Of a stretch of DNA of 64,000 nt, positions 56,652 to 64,000 are shown in pieces. Position 1 is the stretch's first letter; each line of letters opens with the position of its first letter. The DNA is from Linanthus parryae. Lineage: Eukaryota; Streptophyta; Magnoliopsida; Ericales; Polemoniaceae. The notes under the pieces are model-generated. The model had not been told where the DNA came from. It did not search any database and saw only the letters and a list, made by a program, of their open reading frames with translations. The stretch lies in NCBI GenBank assembly GCA_023055425.1, contig JALGPY010000003.1, positions 75,429,491 through 75,493,490 of the forward strand. The letters run 5' to 3'. The translations under genes were made by a program, and so were the position numbers.

Positions 56652-58043
56652 CATTTGGGTTTTAACGTAGGTAACGCAACGGATTAACAAAAAATAGTTC
56701 CTATTCAAAGCCCACCAAGGATCACATGAAGAGTTATCATAACATGATAAGAGCATAGAAGATGTGTACCTTGGTTATGGAGATCACACGAAGAATAGTG
56801 TCTTCGTCTATATGAATATCCACACCTTGGATCTTGATTGGATTCCTTCTCACCATCGTGTGCTAGAAACAGAAGAAGGAGGAGGATTGCAAAACGGAGC
56901 ACCAAGGCCTTGCCTTGGTGTGGCAGACGACAAAGGGGCGGACGGGTTGGGGAGGTTCGGCCTTCCCAACTTGCTCTCTTCTCTTGCTTTGTTATGTTAT
57001 CTAAATAATGACTTGTTTAGAGAATTAACAAGCTAGAGTTATTTATATAGTCATAACTCTTTATTAACTACATAAAAGCCCCAAAACTAATCATGTCCTT
57101 ACATGGATTAGACTACTTGCAAATTAGTCCCACTAAGTTTGCTTGTTGTTGCGTTATGATCCTTTTATTAATTAGTCCAACTAATTAATACATATATCCA
57201 ATTTAATCCATCCGGTGTGTGACTCCATAGGTTTCTACTTAGTTGGTAGTTACTTATTACTAACATGGAGCGGTGTCTAGCAACACATCCATGCCACCCA
57301 ACTAATAGAAATAAGTTAGTGATCCCGACAAACCTTGTGCCCAATATCACATATTGCATTATCCCTTTGTCTCCATATCCGAATTGGACACGAGACACAA
57401 TAGTCACACTCATATATCCAATCCATAGTTTCTCGATCCTGAGAATATGCTTATGAAAGCAGACAACATCAATATCTCCATATTAATTTAAGGAAGTCTG
57501 GTCAGACATTCAATAAGCACCATCCCTTGAGTGGCCATGGATATTTACTCCCATTATGTGGGAGGGACAAATCCCTCTACGTCGCTACGATCTCTAAGCT
57601 TGCTTCCTATCACGCCCGACAGCTATCTTTATAGTTGCCTGGTTAAGGCGCAACGTTGGATAACATCAAAGCATGAGATTCCACAACTAGAGTATCTAGT
57701 GACTTCAAGTCTAAGGATTACAATATTATTAGCACTACGAGAAGCGATTATGACTTTGACATAATTTAATGTATCCTTCTCATCGTGGGTCAATCCAGTA
57801 TGTCATTAGTCCTAATGCATACCATGTGATAGACTTGATATCTCCATATCAATCTACACACATACTTGTCTATATTTGGTCTTCCTATTAACCACTATAA
57901 TGGACTAGAGATATTTAAGATAAAAAACACATTGTATCTAAGGACTTCATTATATTAAATATCACAATAAATAATAAATGAATATTCTAGCCAAAACAAT
58001 GTCATATTAAATATATATTGCCTCTAGGGCACCTATTCCAACA
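56652..58043 (-). repeat. Copia-3 5' LTR, about 1,392 bp
   Basis: Aligned with 49658-51053. The end beside the PBS reads catttggg where the other LTR has tgttggg, so its terminal dinucleotide has mutated. Confidence 0.88.
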
Positions 58044-58048
58044 CACTT

Positions 58049-59836
58049 CACCAACGGTTATTTCAGATTTTGTGGGTAAATATCTAAAAACTTGAGTGTT
58101 TATATGGAGGTAGTTGGTCAGAGAGTTGGTGGTATTTTGGTCGTAGGGTCATGGTTGTGGAAGGAAGAGGTGGTGGAGTTTTCCGGAGGAGTTGTTCTGG
58201 TATGTTCTTCGAATTAGATGAACAATTATGGTTTGCAGAGTGGGTTAGAGTTCTTGCCGTCAATTTTATGGAGATTGTGTTGGTTTGTGGCAATTTAGGG
58301 GTGGTGTGTTCTGGTTGGGGTTAATATTTGTCCATGTTAGAAGATATGAACGTGACAAATTGTGTTTTTGGGTCCTTCGATTGGAGAGAGGATTTTCATG
58401 GGTTTTGACTCACTTGGCAACATAGGTAGGTTGCCAAAAGAAGAACAAGATGAGATGGGTTGTAATTTTTATAAAGTTACAGGGGTAAAGTGCAATTATG
58501 AAAATATGAGGGTGTCTTTTCTATTCCTGGCTAAACATAACTGTTCAAAGTATCTTTTACACTTTCATTTATTGTCTTACTATTCGAATCATATAGTCAA
58601 TTTTTTTCCTGAAAAGTCAAATTGGACTGTAAATATGGGACAACGTGAGTATAATTCTAAGTGTGAACTTTTTCAAGCCTAAAGTGTGGGCATGTATGCA
58701 AAGACGAGGAACTTGTCTACGTATAAGCACATTAGAGACTAGAGCTGTTAAACACGTCGACCGCACCCATGACCGAGCTTAGGTTCTTCATGGACGGAAA
58801 TAGGCTAGTCCCAGTCTCGGTCGGAGATGCAAAATCATGGGATGGCCAAACCCAATGGATTGAACATATGGGTGCGCCTGTTTAAGACAGGCTGACTAAC
58901 ACATGGGTTTATTACATATTCCATTTTATTTTTATTTATATATATATAAGGTACTATATTCATATTTATATTTCTAAAAGCCGCTATATATATGTCTGTG
59001 TGTGTATAGTCGGTCATCCTAGTCTCAGGCTTTTTGTCAGGTCAGTATAGTTTTGTCATTCGGTCCCCAACATCCGAAACCAACGCAGACCACCATCCAT
59101 CATTACCTACCCCAGCTCAAGACAACCTGGTTTCGCCTTGGCCGGTTCACCTCTCAAACTGGTCCGTGTTTGACGGTTATCCGACCAATTCGACAACACT
59201 ATTAGAGACCAAATGCTTTTTTGGAACCCTGCATCTTACATTTATTTGATCTGGTGTCATTTATGAAACATTGTCTTTTTATCGTAACTGGTGTCGGAAA
59301 GAAATTTTCGTGATTATGCTTAATTAGTGGTTGTACGTCCCTTTTCTCTCCATGTATAAATTATTAGAGTTATATTAGAAGAAATATAATTAAATCATGT
59401 GTAGAATATGTACAGCGGGATTTTTTAATAGGCAAGCCCGAACCTAGCATAACTTGGAGACCAAGAAACCTAAACTAGGAAACGGTATATAATCAACTAA
59501 CAAGGAAACATAGTAACACTACATAACTTATTACTACTCAGTGTGATATGAAATTGATATATCTAACACCCATCCTCAAACCCAATGTTCCAACAATAAG
59601 TTGGCAAGTACAAAGCAGAACTGCAAAAGAAGGCCAAGGTTGTTGCGAAGGTCGGGACGATCTGTCATGTGTGATGTGATTGTGTCAGATGTGACTTCTC
59701 ATGTATGATGTGGCACGCCTATGTGCCTAATCATCCATTCCTTACTCCCCCACCCCACCCCAACTCAAATGATATGTGATATGGCTAGATTTTGAAAGAG
59801 ACATAGATAGGAAAAATCAGAAGTCAAGCCAAAACA
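58049..59836. other. Intergenic DNA right of Copia-3
   Basis: Continues the sequence that was at 49070-49657 before Copia-3 inserted. No recognised gene. About 58740-59040 looks like a dispersed repeat (agagctgttaaac ... tatatatat). A microsatellite-like (ta)n and tgtgtgtg occur near 58935-59005. Confidence 0.4.
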
Positions 59837-59886
59837 GGTGCTGACGATGAAACTGAAAAACGGTGCTGACGATGAAACTGAAAAAT
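59837..59886. repeat. Two-copy 24-bp tandem repeat
   Basis: ggtgctgacgatgaaactga occurs twice in a row (about 59838 and 59862). Flanking 59940-60150 has looser repeats of gtttaacgac / gagac words. Confidence 0.7.
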
Positions 59887-59939
59887 TTGAACAACAGTTT
59901 ATAGACACGTCAAATTAAAAAAAAGGAACGACAGTTAAT

Positions 59940-60673
59940 TGATGTGTCAAGTCAAAATAATCTGCTAGTTTAACGACATATCGGTAAATATTTTATAGTT
60001 TAAAGATATATTCGGTCATAATCGAGACAGTTAGGGACTTATCCGGTCGAATCCATGACTGAAACCATATAGTTTAACGATAAACTGAGGTCGGATCGAG
60101 ACATTTCATGTATGAATGAGATTGAAACCGTATACTTTAACGACATATTGATGTTGAAATATCCAGAGATCATGTAGCGGAGCCAAGTGGCGACAGTGTG
60201 AGACGAGATGAAGCGTCGAAACAAATTATGAGCAAGGGTGCGTAGACCCTAAAGCACAAAGAACCAATATTAAGAACTAAGAGTTGGGAAAACAAAGCAT
60301 GAAAACAGCTTCAGAGCGCCGAAAAACCCTCATGAACTCATCAAAGAAGTTAGAATTTGAAAAAAACAGACAGACAAAAGATGGAGTCAGGATAATAAAA
60401 AAACTTAGGAACCGGAGTGTTCTAGTTCAAATTCGGAGAGAAAAAGAGCCAAAAAATTGCTAGACAAAGTCGATAGTGGAACAAAACAGGAGCTGGAACG
60501 CCTCGAACGTGGTTGCCATAAGTTGGCGGCTAAGATCCGAGCCAGAAAGGAAGCCTCCAAGCCGACAAAAAGCCAAGAAGTCGGGATGGAAGCCGGTTGT
60601 GGAATCAGCTCGTACGAAAGCCGAATGGAGGATTGACTTGCTTCAAGCCACACATAAACTGGCGTGAGCTGCG
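59940..60673. other. Intergenic DNA, no gene recognised
   Basis: Loose repeats to 60150, then mixed sequence with opposing open stretches of 63-82 codons near 60405-60667 that match nothing I know. Confidence 0.35.
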
Positions 60674-60850
60674 ACTAGGGCTGTAAACGAACCGAGCCGA
60701 ACCGAATATCGGATGTTTGAGTTTGGTTAGTTTAATATCAGAACAAACACGAAATCGAACCGAACAGTATTTTGGCTTTTTGAGTTGTTTGATTAAATTT
60801 TATTTGAACTTGAGTCAAACACAAGCTTGTATTCGAGCCCATGATTAAGG
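60674..60850. repeat. Dispersed repeat beginning ctagggctgtaaacgaaccg
   Basis: The start (agggctgtaaacgaaccgagccgaac) is a familiar end of a widespread plant non-autonomous repeat. No coding capacity. Right end about 60850. Confidence 0.45.
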
Positions 60851-61042
60851 AAAATAATGCAATTATGTGCCTTTTTTATGGTCTACTATGACTTTTTCTC
60901 AATGGTTCCAAAGATACCATAAAACTATCATATTATACATGAAAACTAAAATATTTTAAATTATATTCACTAACAAATATGGAAGGCTCACTTTTTATAA
61001 AATGTATAAGTAACAATTTTTCACGGCAAAACGAACAAACAA

Positions 61043-61281
61043 CACTACAACAAATATGACATTTGTTGACAGTTTTTTTGTCGACACACAGTTTTATGTC
61101 GATGGTTACGCGATTAATCGACAATATCAGAATTTGTCGATGCACATGATATTTTTTGTCGACCTTTTAGTTTTTATTTTATTCTTCCCAATAATGTGGT
61201 CAATATATTGGGAGTATTTATTTGATTTTGACATCTACTTACATAGTGACATATCTTTTTGTCAACTCCTGCCAAAAAAGT
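61043..61281. mobile_element. CACTA (En/Spm-like) terminal fragment
   Basis: Begins CACTACAACAAATATGACAT followed by repeated tgtcga words (ttgtcgaca, atgtcgatgg, atcgacaat, ttgtcgatg, tgtcgacc), the arrangement of a CACTA terminus with subterminal repeats. At about 61275 aaaaaagtg could be the other, mutated end. Non-autonomous at best. Confidence 0.5.
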
Positions 61282-63273
61282 GAATTAAAAATTGGAGGGT
61301 AAACAATTGGTGTTTCCCACCATTCCAAATTCTAAGAGGGAATTAAAAAATTTCGAAACAGTTTCAATCATAAATCAAAAAAAACAATTACCAGAATTAA
61401 ACACTCACACACGCACAGTGACTCAGACTCTCAGAAACCTCTCTTTCTCCCCCTCAATTCACGATCGTCTCGACCCGCCGGAGAGACTCACTGAGATGGT
61501 GACCATGGAAGAGACGATGTGGAGATCATCACACACACACCGTCGGAGAGACTCACTGAGATGGTGGCGATGGACTACAGGAACCGTATTCCCCCCTCCC
61601 CAAACCCTAACCCCGACTTCATCGTCGCCGTTGCCAGTTCTTACACATGGTATGAGTCTCTCTGTCCCTCTCCTCCTCGCTCTCTGCTCCCAAGATTGCA
61701 ATCCCTCTCTCTGTCTCGCATCTTCAACCGGCTTAGCAGGGAGATACGTCCTCCAATTTGAATTCAAAATCCCCGAAACCCCCTTTGCCCAAGAATTCAA
61801 AATTGAACTGCGCGTCTCAGTTTCATTTTCTTTTTGTTCTCACTCTAAAACCCGTCTACAAGTGAGAATTCGATTTCTCTCTGAAACCTCGCAGCCTCCT
61901 AGGCAGTCTCTGATTCCTTCTCGATTCAGTTTTCGTTCTTGGTTTTATTTTTTTTATGGGGTTTTGATCATTCTGAAACCACGCAGGTCGAATTATGCAG
62001 AAGCAACATCTTGAAGATGCAGTCACCAAATTCAGGTTTCATCTAATTCTCTTCTTGATCCTGCAATCGTCTAGGTTTTCTAAGTTTTCATTCTTAGCTT
62101 TCTTTCATTCATAGGGTCTTTTGATCACATCATTTTTGGAGAAGATGACCCTGAGAGTCTGTAGTGATGTTGATGAGAAATTGAATCTTTATATGGCTTC
62201 ACTTCATATGTGGTCTAGGTTTTCTAAGTTTTCGTTCTTGGCTGGCTTTCTGTCAAAGGGTATTTTGATTTAACATTATTGTTTTAGTAGACGACCATGA
62301 TAGTTTGTGGTGATAAGAAAACTGGCATTCTTTTATATGGAATGCAGAGGTTGAAGGAATGCAGAGGTTGTTTTCTTGCTTCTCCATCCTTAGACTTGAA
62401 GGAATGCAGAGGTTGTTTTCTTGCTTCTCCATTCCTGTTAGTCAAGAACCCATGAATTGAACCAAGCCGCACATTCTTACAGAAACTGTCAGTCGGTTGC
62501 CAAAACGGCGACGGTTAGATCTCTGTCAACTCTGAGTTAATTATTTGTTTTATTGTGAATCAATTTCTGATTTTGTTAGGATATAATCGCAGGTTTACTC
62601 CTACTCCCTCTTCAGGCCATTGACCGTTCTCCAGCAGGTAATTGTCCATAGAAACCTACTTTGCAACTTCCTTTTCTTCTCCAATGATGATTTGCAGGGT
62701 TAATTTTAGGGGTTCGATTGTGATTTGGGGGTTAAATTCATAAAATAGAGTGTTTACTGCCCTGATTACGCCCACTGGTAGCTCATAACATTCTCCGTCT
62801 TCAAATTCTGAGATTTTGGAATTTGTTTTTATCTTTCGCTACGTAATGTCTGGTTGAATATTATTTGTCTTTCACTCACTATTTCTAGTTTGATTTAAGC
62901 ATTACATTCTGTTCGAGTCTTTGTTTAGTTTTTGACATCGGTGTTTGTTTGATTGAATCATAGGAAAAGGAGAATATTAGGTGGTTACTTCTCCTGATTG
63001 GTTGTCTGGGTATGAACTGAATTTGATGATAGTTTCCTTATTGTTGTAATAAACCTTTTGATTATTTCGTTTCAGTTGCGAGATTATAAGATATGTAAAG
63101 CATCTACATTATCAAAGCATCTGGTTTAATCTGTTCAAAACCCACTCTGTTTCCATCTGGGTTGAACAAATCTTGAATCATCCCCATCTCTAGATCTAGC
63201 TTTTACTCTCAGGTCTAGTGATTTAAGTGTTTACCTTCTTCAGATTTGGTGGGTTTCTTGAGCTTTGAAAAGG
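61282..63273 (+). promoter_or_regulatory. Upstream region and probable leader of the AFB-type gene
   Basis: From about 61420 the sequence turns CT-rich and GC-richer, as at a plant transcription start. A 33-bp word ccggagagactcactgagatggtg is duplicated (61477 and 61541). Several upstream ATGs open overlapping frames of 80-240 codons here, none recognised. The 1.8-kb distance to the AFB start suggests a 5' UTR intron or a separate small gene; the sequence does not decide. Confidence 0.45.
62351..62439. repeat. Two-copy tandem repeat, period 45 bp
   Basis: ttgaaggaatgcagaggttg... at 62351 is repeated at 62396, almost identical. Confidence 0.85.
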
Positions 63274-63482
63274 ATGAATTACTTCCCAGAGGAGGTTCTA
63301 GAGCATGTGTTCGACTTCGTGGCCTCACACAGAGACAGAAACGTGATCTCTCTGGTGTGCAGGTCATTGTATGCTATAGAGAGGTTTAGCAGAGAGAGGG
63401 TGTTCATTGGAAACTGCTATGCAATTAGCCAAGAGAGGTTGATTGAGAGTTTTCCAAGGGTTAGATCTGTGACTTTGAAGGG
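63274..63482 (+). CDS. TIR1/AFB auxin-receptor F-box protein (AFB2/AFB3-like), exon 1 start, disrupted
   Basis: ATG at 63274 gives [20 protein letters not shown], as in AFB2/AFB3, then the F-box and start of the LRR domain: [40 protein letters not shown]. Intact family members continue with KPHFADF. These proteins are the auxin-binding subunits of nuclear SCF ubiquitin ligases that destroy Aux/IAA repressors. Here the frame meets an LTR after 209 bases and stops at 63531 after 16 foreign residues, so only the F-box could be made. The usual Trp of the F-box (CKSWY) is Leu (CRSLY). The remainder of the gene lies beyond the window, if it exists. Confidence 0.88.
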
Positions 63483-64000
63483 TGTGCACAAGAGATTCCG
63501 GCGGGGAGACCTCCGTGTGCACCGTGTGTAGTGGATCAAGGATCGCACAGGAAGAGTAGGGGTGTGTGTAGGGAGAGAGTAAGTCAGTAGCAATGTCTGA
63601 GAGAGAGACAGAGGTTTGGCAGAGCTTCCGCGTATGGAAAGTGTGTCCCCCTTTTTATGGAAAGGTTAACGATATATATATACTGGAGAACATGACCGTT
63701 GTAGTGTGGTTAATGCGCCCATTAATGGCGACTTAATTAGCTTAACCATAACGGCACGTTCGTCCGAGTATATAGGAACCGTTATAGCACGTGGTGCGCG
63801 AATACCGGAACCGTTACGAGGTTGACCGGGTTTGACCGGATTGACCGGGTCTAGGGAGCTCGTGCCATAGATCTCTCAAAACAGTTACTAAAGGTCGCGT
63901 GCGGGCTTGGCTCGCACGCGACAGGGCTTACTCTAGCCTCCAAACCACTAAGTCCCTACAAGTCCCGTGCAGTGGTATGCGAGGGCTCTGTCTCGCAGCC
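63483..64000 (-). repeat. LTR of the Tat-type family inserted in the AFB-type exon (partial, window end)
   Basis: Starts TGTGCACAAGAG and follows the 627-bp LTR at 25410 for 518 bases, with clearly more differences than the two LTRs of the 15-kb element have from each other (for example caccgtgtgtagtgg and a changed stretch at 63650-63690). The same end faces left as in the other copies. Whether a full element or a solo LTR follows cannot be seen. The expected right target duplication is GAAGG. Confidence 0.93.

Larger units (their letters stand above)
49658..58043 (-). mobile_element. Copia-3: complete but inactive Ty1/copia retrotransposon
   Basis: 8,386 bp with LTRs of about 1.39 kb, perfect CACTT target duplication, PBS and polypurine tract. 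On the minus strand: gag (55052-53990), protease, integrase (53927-52725), RT and RNase H (52700-51068). All Copia domains are in order but need several frames. A leader of 1.6 kb separates PBS and gag. The LTRs differ by many more substitutions and small gaps than those of the Tat-type element, so it is older. Confidence 0.92.

Noticed and set aside
63265..63273. Earlier start of the AFB-type protein (three residues before MNYF)
   Set aside because: It would need TTG as start codon; the family begins MNYFP, matching ATG at 63274.

Overview
The window is nuclear DNA of a flowering plant, most likely a eudicot. Three host genes have plant introns and plant-specific families: a plant-type O-fucosyltransferase, a WUSCHEL-related homeobox gene (WOX) and a TIR1/AFB auxin-receptor F-box gene. 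The rest is AT-rich intron and intergenic DNA plus a large retrotransposon island. No organelle, bacterial or CRISPR sequence is present.

Layout: 1-950 is upstream DNA with a MITE-like element. 954-15402 (+) is a ten-exon O-fucosyltransferase gene (564 codons plus stop after splicing) whose long introns hold a LINE reverse-transcriptase relic, an LTR remnant, MITEs and a SINE. 17456-18696 (+) is a four-exon WOX gene (247 aa). 19131-58043 is a nested retrotransposon stack. From 58 kb to 61 kb is repeat-rich intergenic DNA. 63274 (+) starts an AFB-type auxin receptor that is cut after 209 coding bases by an LTR running off the window.

The stack, by who interrupts whom: Copia-1 (-, 19131-22943, decayed) lies beside Copia-2 (+, about 23.35-48.8 kb, oldest). 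Copia-2 was split by three insertions: a 15,085-bp Ty3/gypsy element of Tat/Ogre type (25410-40494, 627-bp LTRs, perfect CCTAC target duplication), a solo-LTR-like 1.16-kb insert (41155-42312, TCAAA duplication), and a deleted Athila-like element (42879 to about 48062). Copia-3 (-, 49658-58043, perfect CACTT target duplication) sits to the right.

The most interesting unit is the Tat-type element. On the minus strand gag-protease, RT-RNase H, a second RNase H and integrase all lie in one reading frame, broken only by three TGA codons. A 112-codon zinc-finger module before the integrase core is tandemly duplicated at exactly equal length, and one TGA aligns with a TGT cysteine codon of the sister module. 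On the plus strand, starting from the other LTR and converging on the pol genes, is a spliced gene with a plant mobile domain and a coiled-coil tail. Between the convergent genes lie a duplicated TATA-containing 166-bp unit and a satellite-like 54-bp array. A third LTR of the same family disrupts the auxin-receptor gene, so this family has been active in this region at least twice.
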